A DNA stretch of 64,000 bases, taken from contig NHBR02000070.1 of assembly GCA_002167435.2 (NCBI GenBank), positions 1 to 64,000 on the forward strand. The letters run 5' to 3'. This document shows positions 28,370-36,816 of this stretch, piece after piece. The position numbers were made by a program, and so were the translations under genes. The notes under the pieces are model-generated. The model saw only the letters and a list, made by a program, of their open reading frames with translations, made no database searches and was not told the DNA's origin. How positions within the stretch are numbered: the first letter of the stretch is position 1; each line of letters begins with the position of its first letter. The DNA comes from Allomuricauda sp. TMED12. GTDB lineage: Bacteria; Bacteroidota; Bacteroidia; Flavobacteriales; Flavobacteriaceae.

Positions 28370-28376
28370 GATATTG

Positions 28377-29516
28377 TTATTCCGTTGGTAATGGTGGTGG
28401 GGTATTGCCACCTAAAAAGGATTTCAATTCCTCTATTTCTTTCAAAGCTGTCCATGCGGACATACCCTGTTTCCAGACCAAGCTGTCACGGTTGATGGTT
28501 CGCGATGCAAAAAGGGACTGCATTTGCTCAAAGGTCACCGGGCCATGTTGGGTTCCATTGGTTGCATAGTAGTACATAGTTTGCGTAGGCATCGGTGGTG
28601 GTACTGCACCTCCTACAGGTTGAGCAACTTGTTGCGGAGCAGCTTGAGTGGTTCCGCCCATCATTCCGCCCATTTGCTGGGCCAGTACAAATCCCATTCC
28701 CATTCCCATTCCAGCTCCAGCGGTTCCGCCTTCGTTTTGGGCGGCGGCTTCGATGGCTTTGGCTGTTTTGAACTTGGTCAATTTATCCAAGTCAAGCTTG
28801 TCGATTCGGCTGTACTCGAAGATTTCTTTCTTAAGATCCTCAGGCATGGAAACATTTTCGATATAGAATTTCTCCAAGGATATACCAACACTTTCAAACT
28901 CAGGCGCCATTACTTCCCGGCAGGTGTCCGATAGCTCGGTGGTATTGGCGGCATAGAGTTCAATAGGCAAATTGGCTTGGCCCACAGTATTTGTGAATCG
29001 AGTAGCGATCAAACTTTTTAAGTGCTCATTGATCTCGAAATTCGTGAAGTTGCTGTCTGTCCCTACAATATCCTTTATAAACTTGCCTGCATCGGAAATT
29101 TTGAAGGCATAGGTTCCAAAGGCACGTATTTCCACAAGTCCAAATCGGTCATCACTTAAAGTGATGGGGCTCTTGGTCCCCCATTTTTCATCGGTAAAAA
29201 GATGGGTGTTTACAAAATATACCTCTGCTTTAAAGGGAGAGTTAAAACCATATTTCCAACCTTTTAAGGTTGCCAAAATCGGAAGGTTTTGGGTGGTAAG
29301 GTCGTAAGTACCGGGTTCGAACACATCGGCCAATTGACCTTCATTGATAAAAACTGCGGTCTGTCCTTCGCGGACAATCAGTTTTGCCCCGTTCTTGATT
29401 TCGTTTTGATAGCGCTCAAATCTATACGCAATGGTGTCATCGGTATAATCGAGCCACTCAACAATGTCAATAAACTCATTGCTGAGTTTTTCCTTTATTT
29501 TTCCAAAAATATCCAT
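28377..29516 (-). CDS. SPFH-domain protein with C-terminal GYF-like domain, YdjI-like
   Basis: 379 residues. The SPFH/virion-core-type domain fills about 20-245 (GAKLIVREGQTAVFINEGQLAD, core VREGQTAVFI near 46; KAEVYFVNTHLF near 98). A Gly/Met-rich low-complexity stretch follows (about 268-300, GAGMGMGMGF), then a GYF_2 (DUF4339) domain at about 320-370: YYATNGTQHGPVTFEQMQSL and SLVWKQGMSAWTAL. SPFH proteins form membrane-associated rings or microdomains; GYF domains bind proline-rich peptides. It precedes the zinc-ribbon membrane protein gene, separated by the copy-2 palindrome. Confidence 0.87.
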   Translation of the reverse strand: MDIFGKIKEKLSNEFIDIVEWLDYTDDTIAYRFERYQNEIKNGAKLIVREGQTAVFINEGQLADVFEPGTYDLTTQNLPILATLKGWKYGFNSPFKAEVYFVNTHLFTDEKWGTKSPITLSDDRFGLVEIRAFGTYAFKISDAGKFIKDIVGTDSNFTNFEINEHLKSLIATRFTNTVGQANLPIELYAANTTELSDTCREVMAPEFESVGISLEKFYIENVSMPEDLKKEIFEYSRIDKLDLDKLTKFKTAKAIEAAAQNEGGTAGAGMGMGMGFVLAQQMGGMMGGTTQAAPQQVAQPVGGAVPPPMPTQTMYYYATNGTQHGPVTFEQMQSLFASRTINRDSLVWKQGMSAWTALKEIEELKSFLGGNTPPPLPTE

Positions 29517-29550
29517 GGTAGTGTTTTTAGTTTAAATGATGCTTAATTTA

Positions 29551-29572
29551 TAAAAAAAAGAAGCTTGCTTCC
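29551..29572 (-). terminator. Terminator after the P1 peptidase gene
   Basis: The minus strand reads GAAGC-AA-GCTTC followed by eight T residues, a short stem with a strong U-tract about 50 bp after the P1 peptidase stop and upstream of the SPFH gene. Confidence 0.6.
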
Positions 29573-29619
29573 ATTAGATTAGTGTGAAATGCCAAAGGTT
29601 TGTTACAGATGGCATATCA

Positions 29620-30747
29620 TCAGTCTATTTTCCCGGCCTCTCTCAACATTTCCATTACTTTTTCTTTAGGAAGCGCTTCAATTTTATGTCCATCACGTCC
29701 AACAATAGTTTCACCTGCAAACAGGGAGTTGAGAATTGCTTCCTCGGTAGCTTCAATGGTAGCTAAAAAAAGTGAGGTCATTGCTTCATTTCTCAAGCTA
29801 GGTATATTTTGAATAGGATTGTCAGATTCATAAGGAATTCGACATGCCTCTGCTGTAGAAACCGCGATCACATAATCACCACTACCATTGCTTGCGATTC
29901 CTCCGGTTCTCGAAAGCCCTAACATAGCCCGTTTGGCCAAACGCTCCAAATTTCTAGAGTCCAAAGGTGCATCGGTAAGCACAACCATCATGCACGAACC
30001 ATCAGGAGAATATTTAAAACTATTGGAATAGTGCCCCAATTTTTTGCCGACTTCGACACCAGCAACTTGCATCACCCCACCAAAATTGGTCTGGACTAAA
30101 ACACCTACCGTATAACCTCCCGATTTTTTCGGCAGTACTCTGGATGATGTTCCGATGCCTCCTTTAAAACCAAAGCAAATGGTTCCTGTACCGGCTCCTA
30201 CGCTACCTTCTTTTACTGGTCCGGTTTCTGCATTGTTGATTGCTTCAAGTACGTGCTCTTCTGTGATATGTCTTCCCCTGATGTCATTGAGATAACCATC
30301 GTTGGTTTCCCCGACCACTGCATTCACGGAACGGACATTTTCGTTTTCAGGTTGATTGAGGGTGTAACTGATAAGGGCATTAACCGCCGTGGGAACACTC
30401 AAAGTATTGGTCAATATGATGGGTGTTTCCAAGTTACCCAACTCTTTTACTTGGGTATACCCAGCGAGTTTACCAAATCCGTTGCCCACATAGATAGCTG
30501 CAGGTACTTTTTCTTGAAAAATATTTCCGGAATGCGGTAAAATCGAGGTGACTCCAGTTTTAATGTCACTCCCTTGAATTATAGTGGTATGGCCAACTTG
30601 GACACCGGGGACGTCTGTTATTGCATTGAACTGTCCTGGTTGTAATACTCCGATTTCAACACCATGATCTCTAAGTCTATTTTGTGCAAGCATTACTGCT
30701 GGGAATATGTAAAACAACAAACAATAACGTTGGATGAGTTTGCCCAT
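29620..30747 (-). CDS. Secreted P1-family peptidase (DmpA/BapA type)
   Basis: 375-residue N-terminal-nucleophile aminopeptidase family member acting on D- or beta-amino-acid peptides. Signal peptide about 1-21 (VMLAQ). The autocleavage site expected of DmpA is Gly-Ser in SNGSGDYVIAVSTAE near 285, and the N-terminal subunit carries TDVPGVQVGHTTI near 45 and FGKLAGYTQVKELG near 93. Last gene of a minus-strand run (DUF1080, Gfo/Idh, DinB, P1), 6 bp after DinB. Confidence 0.9.
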   Translation of the reverse strand: MGKLIQRYCLLFYIFPAVMLAQNRLRDHGVEIGVLQPGQFNAITDVPGVQVGHTTIIQGSDIKTGVTSILPHSGNIFQEKVPAAIYVGNGFGKLAGYTQVKELGNLETPIILTNTLSVPTAVNALISYTLNQPENENVRSVNAVVGETNDGYLNDIRGRHITEEHVLEAINNAETGPVKEGSVGAGTGTICFGFKGGIGTSSRVLPKKSGGYTVGVLVQTNFGGVMQVAGVEVGKKLGHYSNSFKYSPDGSCMMVVLTDAPLDSRNLERLAKRAMLGLSRTGGIASNGSGDYVIAVSTAEACRIPYESDNPIQNIPSLRNEAMTSLFLATIEATEEAILNSLFAGETIVGRDGHKIEALPKEKVMEMLREAGKID

Positions 30748-30753
30748 TTCTTT

Positions 30754-31263
30754 TTATTTATTTTTCAAAACACTTACTGTCACCAGTAGTTGTCCAACAT
30801 GTCTTTGGCCATGCTCGGCTGCATGAAACAACAAACCAATAACGGTTGAGGGCAATTTTTTACGACCCACAAAACGTTCTTCAGTTAATATGGATTCTGG
30901 AGTATTTTTAAAATATTCCAGGGCTTGATTCACTTTTACTTCAAAATCATCTATTAATTTTTCAGAAGAGGGTGCGTTTTCACCGTTGCCCTCGTTCTTC
31001 AAATAATCAAATTGTTCCGCTGTCAACGCCTTCATGTCGGCATAGCTGAGCATACGGTCCAGAACCCCGGTAATATGCCTAAGATGGAACCCTACCGATG
31101 CTCTGCCATATGGTTTTTCCCAAAGTCTATCTTCTGGAAAATCCGTTAGATAGGTCTTTATTTCCCGAACAGATTGCAACAGTGCATGTGCAGCAGGTTG
31201 TAAAAGTGCAGGTACATCGGGTATGGGACCGCTCAACCAATATTCTTGCTTGGATGACATCAA
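30754..31263 (-). CDS. DinB-family protein
   Basis: 169-residue four-helix DinB/YfiT-type protein, likely metal-binding. Conserved histidines: VGFHLRHITGVLDRML near 57 and LLFHAAEHGQRHVGQLL near 146. Despite the name, no DNA-repair activity is implied; related enzymes are thiol-dependent transferases. It lies 11 bp after the Gfo/Idh gene and 6 bp before the P1 peptidase gene. The second Met (31260) could be the start. Confidence 0.85.
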   Translation of the reverse strand: MMSSKQEYWLSGPIPDVPALLQPAAHALLQSVREIKTYLTDFPEDRLWEKPYGRASVGFHLRHITGVLDRMLSYADMKALTAEQFDYLKNEGNGENAPSSEKLIDDFEVKVNQALEYFKNTPESILTEERFVGRKKLPSTVIGLLFHAAEHGQRHVGQLLVTVSVLKNK

Positions 31264-31274
31264 AGCTGAAGGTA

Positions 31275-32699
31275 TTAAAAATCCCGATAGTCTCCAGACA
31301 AATATTTATTGGCCTTTTCTTCTTGGAATTGGGCAGTCTCGGCATTCCAATGCAATGTTTCACCAGGGAAACGACCTGCAATGGTACCCAATAAAATGGT
31401 TTCCGTCAGTCTGGCGGCATAATCAAAAGGAGCAGTTGTGGTGTCCTTGCCCAAACATGCATCTACAAACTGATGGTAATGCTTAGGTCCTTCAGTAGCA
31501 TAATTTCTGATGGGTTCTCCCAGATTGTGCGCTTCGGAAACCTTGGCGATTTCTTTGGAGATATCTACATATTTCCCTTTTCGTATTTTCTTTGGTAGTT
31601 GCATAAAGTGGGGTAGCAACAATCGCCCTTTTGTGCCTACGAACATGGCTCCTTGTTCCGGTAGTTCATTCTCACCTGCTACTCCTGCATCCAAGGAAAT
31701 ACTATTTTCATCACTCTTATCTGCGGAGTTTTTATCTTTTTTCATTTCCATTCCAGGTAACATAAGGTCTTCGTGCATTTCTGGAGCACCGGGACCATCG
31801 TACCAAATCCATTTTAGAGATTGGCCTGTGTATTGGGTGCCTGGGAACTCATAGGTAACGGTATTATTTTCTGGGAAACCAAAACCGTTGGTGGGTCGGC
31901 ACTGGGTCATAATGGTTCTTGGAACATCCAGCTCCAATGCATTGTATGGCGTATCAAAAATATGAACCCCCATATCGCCCAAAGTGCCACAACCGTAATC
32001 CATCAATTTTCTCCAGTTTCCGGGATGGTACATTCCATCTTTATATGGTCTTTGTTTAGAGGTACCCAACCAAAGGTTCCAATCCAGTTGGTCTGGAACA
32101 GGGTCTTCACCTTCGGGCAACGGGCCATCATACCCCCAGTTTTTGGGAGACCATGCATGCACGGTGTGTACTTTTCCGATAATGCCGGATTGAATCAAAA
32201 GTGTGGCCAGTTTGTAATCGTAAAACGAATGCACCTGAATACCCATTTGAGTGACCAAACCTTTTTCGGCAGCCATTTTTTTCATCTCCCTAGATTCGGA
32301 AACATAGTGGGTCAATGGTTTTTGACAGTATACGGGCTTGTTCATGTTCATCGCCATCAACGATGCTGGTGCATGCGTATGATCGGGCGTGGAAACAATA
32401 ACGGCATCAATTTCGTCTCCCATTTCTTCCAACATGGCGCGGTAATCAAAAAAGATACGAGCTCCTGGATGCATTTTATGTGCCGCTGAGAGATTAATAG
32501 CATCTACATCGCAAAGTGCGATTACTTCAACTGCTTCGTGGGATGAAACTGCCTTTAAATCCTCCATTCCCATATTACCGACCCCAATGTGGGCCGTTCT
32601 AAGCTTATCTTTTGGAAATCCTGCTTTTAAAATGGAAGGAGCAAACATAATGCCGAGTGCCCCAACACTACTTTTCTTGATAAATTCTCTTTTGTTCAT
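31275..32699 (-). CDS. Exported Gfo/Idh/MocA-family oxidoreductase
   Basis: 474 residues. N-terminal export signal with a weak Tat-like stretch (KREFIKKSS) and hydrophobic core to about 27. Rossmann NAD(P) site AHIGVGNMG near 37, CQKPLTH near 127 (variant of the family EKP motif with Gln in place of Glu), and TPDHTHAP near 105. Members oxidise or reduce sugar hydroxyls, often at C3. The DUF1080 gene is 10 bp upstream on the same strand, a pairing typical of 3-keto-sugar metabolism. A second, better Tat-signalled paralogue is at 48096-49520. Confidence 0.91.
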   Translation of the reverse strand: MNKREFIKKSSVGALGIMFAPSILKAGFPKDKLRTAHIGVGNMGMEDLKAVSSHEAVEVIALCDVDAINLSAAHKMHPGARIFFDYRAMLEEMGDEIDAVIVSTPDHTHAPASLMAMNMNKPVYCQKPLTHYVSESREMKKMAAEKGLVTQMGIQVHSFYDYKLATLLIQSGIIGKVHTVHAWSPKNWGYDGPLPEGEDPVPDQLDWNLWLGTSKQRPYKDGMYHPGNWRKLMDYGCGTLGDMGVHIFDTPYNALELDVPRTIMTQCRPTNGFGFPENNTVTYEFPGTQYTGQSLKWIWYDGPGAPEMHEDLMLPGMEMKKDKNSADKSDENSISLDAGVAGENELPEQGAMFVGTKGRLLLPHFMQLPKKIRKGKYVDISKEIAKVSEAHNLGEPIRNYATEGPKHYHQFVDACLGKDTTTAPFDYAARLTETILLGTIAGRFPGETLHWNAETAQFQEEKANKYLSGDYRDF

Positions 32700-32709
32700 C
32701 GTCTGGAGG

Positions 32710-33498
32710 TTATAGTTTTTTAATTTTTATGTTTCTGAACCAAATTGGACTGGAATGATCTTGCAAGGCAATGTAGCCCGTTTTGTATTTTCCGTAATCA
32801 GGGGAACTGTCCCATTTCCCTGAATTCTTTTTGGCTTTCCAATCTTCGGACCACGGCACAAATTCCAACAGTTTTTTGCCGTTGAGCCAGTGTTCCACTT
32901 TTTCTGGAGTGAATACAATTTTAGAGGAATTCCATTCACCTACCGGATTTAATTGCTTTTGAGATTCGTCCGCTGTATGCATGGCATAATCAGCTCCCGT
33001 TTTTTGCCAGTCTTGAAGCAACTCGGGATGCTCGGCACCAAACTGAGAATTGTACCCTACCAAATCGTGGATGTTGGCATAGTTTTCATCATCAATCAAC
33101 TGATATTCCGGGGCCACTTCGGGAGGGCCATCATATCCTTCTCTTACATGATAAAAAATACCACTATTGGCTCCTTCGGGTATTTTCCATTCCAAGTAGA
33201 GTTCAAAATTATCGAACTCTTCGGCTCCATAAATAATATCTTTCCCACCGGTATAATCCTGTTCCAGTCCCAATTCGGTATCAAAAGTGAGGACACTGTC
33301 TTTTATCGTCCATCCGGGAGGAAGGGAGTCCATGTTGTAGCCTCGCCAGCCTTCCAGACTGGTGCCATCAAAAAGGTAGGTCCATTCAGATTTTTTCTCT
33401 TCGGATGTGGTAGTTGCTGTTTCTTCTTTTTTGTTTGATTGGTCTTTACAAGCTGCAACTATTAAAAGTAAAATTGCGAACTTAAAAAATTTGAGCAT
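32710..33498 (-). CDS. DUF1080 lipoprotein, 3-keto-disaccharide hydrolase type
   Basis: 262 residues. Lipobox at the N-terminus (IVAAC, Cys near 17) followed by a charged Thr/Glu/Lys linker, then a concanavalin-like DUF1080 domain: YLFDGTSLEGWRGYN near 43, DNFELYLEWKIPEGANSGIFY (core EWKIPEGANSGI near 105), QLIDDENYAN, and ending GYIALQDHSSPIWFRNIKIKKL (core IALQDHSSPIWFRNI). Characterised relatives cleave 3-keto-glycosides. First gene of the operon with Gfo/Idh, DinB and P1 peptidase; divergent from the BNR gene at 33606. Confidence 0.9.
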   Translation of the reverse strand: MLKFFKFAILLLIVAACKDQSNKKEETATTTSEEKKSEWTYLFDGTSLEGWRGYNMDSLPPGWTIKDSVLTFDTELGLEQDYTGGKDIIYGAEEFDNFELYLEWKIPEGANSGIFYHVREGYDGPPEVAPEYQLIDDENYANIHDLVGYNSQFGAEHPELLQDWQKTGADYAMHTADESQKQLNPVGEWNSSKIVFTPEKVEHWLNGKKLLEFVPWSEDWKAKKNSGKWDSSPDYGKYKTGYIALQDHSSPIWFRNIKIKKL

Positions 33499-33605
33499 GG
33501 TTTAATCTTTGATTTTTATCTGCGAGGTTAAAGTACAAAATATTGGATAACTTTTTTTGCTGCTTTTTCACTACTTTTAAGGCAGACTAACTCAACACTT
33601 TTAAA

Positions 33606-36600
33606 ATGAAGATTTGCTTTTTCAAAATCGGTATGCTCTTGCTTACCGCAACATTGTTTATTACCCCAATGCATTCCCAGCGCAAGAACAAAAAACAAAG
33701 CGCACCGGAATATCCCGAAGAACTTTACTCAAGCTTAGACTACCGATTGATCGGTCCTTTCCGTGGAGGTCGTTCCGGAACAGTTGCCGGAGTACCGGGA
33801 GAACCCAACCTATATTATTTTGGAGCCACTGGTGGTGGTGTGTGGAGAACTACCGATGGAGGCCGTTCCTGGGAAAATATATCCGATGGTTATTTTGGTG
33901 GAAGTATCGGTGCCGTTGCGGTGTCTCAAAGCGATCATAATGTAATTTATGTGGGTGGAGGAGAACAAACGGTTAGAGGTAATGTTTCATCAGGATATGG
34001 TGTTTGGAAAACTGAAGATGCGGGAAAAACATGGAAATCTTTGGGCTTGGACAAAAGCCGTCATATTTCCCGTATGAGAATCCACCCCAAGGACCACAAT
34101 ATTGTGTATGCCGCAGTAATGGGTAATTTATACAAGCCCACTGAAGAAAGAGGCGTTTACAAAAGTACAGACGGAGGGGAGTCATGGAAAAAAGTGCTCT
34201 ATGCCAACGATATGGCTGGAGCGGTTGATTTGACTTTTGACCCTAACAACCCAAGAATTTTATACGCATCTACATGGAGAATTGAACGAACGCCCTATAG
34301 TTTGAATAGCGGTGGAGAAGGTTCTGCCCTATGGAAAAGTACCGATAGTGGAGAAACATGGACCGAGATTTCCAACAACGAAGGTTTTGCAACCGATACT
34401 TTAGGGATTATCGGAGTAGCTGTTTCGCCCCAAAATAGTAACAGGGTTTGGGCCATGGTAGAAAACAAAGAAAAAGGGGGTTTGTACCGCTCGGAAGATG
34501 CTGGTAAAACATGGAACCTTATCAATAGTGATAGAAGCCTAAGACAAAGAGCTTGGTACTACACCAGAATTTATGCCGATACCAACGATGAAGATGTAGT
34601 ATATGTGCTAAATGTGAGTTATCACAAAAGTACAGATGGAGGTAAAACATTTGAATCTTCCAATGCTCCGCATGGTGACCACCATGATCTTTGGATTGCT
34701 CCAGAAGATTCCAACCGTATGATTATGGCCGATGATGGTGGCGCTCAGGTAAGTTATGATGGCGGAGAAACTTGGAGTACCTATCACAACCAACCAACAG
34801 CACAGTTTTATAGGGTTACTACGGATAATGCTTTTCCATATCGTATTTATGTGGCCCAGCAGGATAACTCAACGGTAAGAATCAATTATAGAAGCGACGA
34901 TGGTTCCATTGGGGAGGATGATTGGGAATCAACGGCAGGAGGCGAGTCAGCCCATATTGCTGTAGACCCAACTAACGATGATATTGTGTACGGAGGTAGT
35001 TATGGTGGATTTCTTACCCGCATTAACCATGCTAAAAATACCAGAAGAGCGGTAAATGTTTGGCCAGATAACCCTATGGGTTATGGTGCCGAGGGAATGA
35101 AATATCGTTTTCAGTGGAACTACCCAATCATGTTCAGCAAGCACGATCCTAAAAAACTATATACCTTCTCTAACCACGTGCACATGTCTACCAATGAAGG
35201 TCAAAGTTGGGAATTGTTGAGTGATGACCTTACCCGTAACGATCCCACAAAATTGGTTTCCAGTGGCGGACCGATTACACAGGATAACACCAGTGTAGAA
35301 TATTACTGTACCATTTTCGCTGCCAACGAAAGCCCTTTAAAAGAAGGATTGCTTTGGGTAGGTAGTGATGACGGGTTGATTCACGTAACAAAGGACGGTG
35401 GACAAACATGGGAAAATGTTACCCCGCCCAACATGCCGGAGTGGAACATGATCAATAGTATTGAACCTTCTGCTTTTGATGAAGGCACTTGCTATGTGGC
35501 CGCTACTCGTTACAAGTTGGGTGATTTCGCCCCATACCTGTACAAGACTACCGATTACGGAAAAACTTGGACAAAAATTACCAATGGAATAGAAGATGAA
35601 CACTTTACCCGCGTGGTAAGGGAAGACCCAAAACGAAAAGGGCTATTGTATGCAGGAACGGAAACCGGAATGTATATCTCTTTTAATGATGGAGCCAACT
35701 GGGAAAAGTTTCAGTTGAACTTGCCTATCGTTCCCATTACGGATTTGACCATTAAAGACAATAACTTGATTGTAGCGACCCAAGGTAGAAGTGTTTGGGT
35801 GATTGATGACCTTACCGTGTTACATCAATTGGATAATGCCAAGAAATCTGCAGATGCCATTTTGTACAAGCCAAGAGATAGTTACAGAACCAAAGGTAGA
35901 GCTGCAACTAGACCTTCCAAAACAGAAGGCGAAAATTTGGCAAACGGTGTAATCACTCATTTTTACCTAAAAGATTTCTCCGAAAAGGACAGCATTGCTT
36001 TGACCTATACCAAAATGAACGGAGATACTTTGGCTACGTACAGTACTTATGCCGAGGATAAAGATAAAAAGCTGGAGGCTAAAAAAGGAGGTAATACCTA
36101 CGTTTGGGATACACGAGGTAAGGGAGCCGAAATGTTGAAGGGTATGATTCTTTGGGGGGCCAACTTAAGAGGGCCAAAAGCCGTTCCTGGAACATACAAG
36201 GTTAGCTTGAATGTAAACGGCGAGACCCAAACGGAAAACTTTACCATCCTTCCTGATCCAAGGGCCGAGGTTACTGTGGCTGATATGCAAAAGCAATACG
36301 ATTTCATCACCGAAGTGAACGAAACTGTGGACAGGGCACATCAATCTATCAAAAAGATTAGAGCTATTAATGGCAAGTTAGATGAGTTCATCAAAAAGTA
36401 TAAAGACGATGAAGCAACAAAAGCTTTGGTGGAGAAAGCCAAAAAGATGAAGGAAGAATTCAGTGCTATCGAAAAAGAATTGTATCAAACCAAGAATAGA
36501 AGTCGTCAGGACCCATTGAACTTTCCCATCAAGTTGACCAATAAATTAGCGCATTTGAACAGTTTGGTTTCCTTTGATGATTTCCCGCCAACAGAGCAGG

Positions 36601-36740
36601 ATATCGCTGTGAAAAATGAGATGTCAGGAAAAATCAACGCGCAATTGAACGCTTTTGATGCCTTGGTCGATAAGGAGATTTCGGCTTTCAATGCAGAGTT
36701 CAATCAACTTAAATTGGATTATTTAAGCATCGAAGAATAA
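33606..36740 (+). CDS. Large secreted BNR/sortilin-like repeat protein, paralogue 1
   Basis: 1044 residues: signal peptide about 1-25 (PMHSQ), then two long BNR/Asp-box beta-propeller regions (about 40-740). Asp boxes seen include TTDGGRSW, STDGGESW, STDSGETW, SEDAGKTW, TKDGGQTW and TTDYGKTW. The C-terminal 200 residues contain a charged helical stretch (about 900-1040). Annotated in databases as glycosyl hydrolase or VPS10-like, but no catalytic residues can be assigned; it may bind or process a polymer outside the cell. The next gene is a close paralogue of almost the same length. Confidence 0.88.
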   Translation: MKICFFKIGMLLLTATLFITPMHSQRKNKKQSAPEYPEELYSSLDYRLIGPFRGGRSGTVAGVPGEPNLYYFGATGGGVWRTTDGGRSWENISDGYFGGSIGAVAVSQSDHNVIYVGGGEQTVRGNVSSGYGVWKTEDAGKTWKSLGLDKSRHISRMRIHPKDHNIVYAAVMGNLYKPTEERGVYKSTDGGESWKKVLYANDMAGAVDLTFDPNNPRILYASTWRIERTPYSLNSGGEGSALWKSTDSGETWTEISNNEGFATDTLGIIGVAVSPQNSNRVWAMVENKEKGGLYRSEDAGKTWNLINSDRSLRQRAWYYTRIYADTNDEDVVYVLNVSYHKSTDGGKTFESSNAPHGDHHDLWIAPEDSNRMIMADDGGAQVSYDGGETWSTYHNQPTAQFYRVTTDNAFPYRIYVAQQDNSTVRINYRSDDGSIGEDDWESTAGGESAHIAVDPTNDDIVYGGSYGGFLTRINHAKNTRRAVNVWPDNPMGYGAEGMKYRFQWNYPIMFSKHDPKKLYTFSNHVHMSTNEGQSWELLSDDLTRNDPTKLVSSGGPITQDNTSVEYYCTIFAANESPLKEGLLWVGSDDGLIHVTKDGGQTWENVTPPNMPEWNMINSIEPSAFDEGTCYVAATRYKLGDFAPYLYKTTDYGKTWTKITNGIEDEHFTRVVREDPKRKGLLYAGTETGMYISFNDGANWEKFQLNLPIVPITDLTIKDNNLIVATQGRSVWVIDDLTVLHQLDNAKKSADAILYKPRDSYRTKGRAATRPSKTEGENLANGVITHFYLKDFSEKDSIALTYTKMNGDTLATYSTYAEDKDKKLEAKKGGNTYVWDTRGKGAEMLKGMILWGANLRGPKAVPGTYKVSLNVNGETQTENFTILPDPRAEVTVADMQKQYDFITEVNETVDRAHQSIKKIRAINGKLDEFIKKYKDDEATKALVEKAKKMKEEFSAIEKELYQTKNRSRQDPLNFPIKLTNKLAHLNSLVSFDDFPPTEQDIAVKNEMSGKINAQLNAFDALVDKEISAFNAEFNQLKLDYLSIEE

Positions 36741-36744
36741 ATGA

Positions 36745-36782
36745 ATAAAGCCCTTATGTTTTTATATAAGGGCTTTTTTTTA
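36745..36782 (+). terminator. Terminator between the two BNR paralogues
   Basis: Perfect 10-bp stem AAGCCCTTAT (36748-36757) and ATAAGGGCTT (36766-36775), 8-nt loop, run of eight T residues from 36774. Each paralogue can therefore be transcribed separately, although readthrough is possible. Confidence 0.88.
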
Positions 36783-36816
36783 CAATATATACCAGCATTA
36801 CAAACCAACCTTAACC

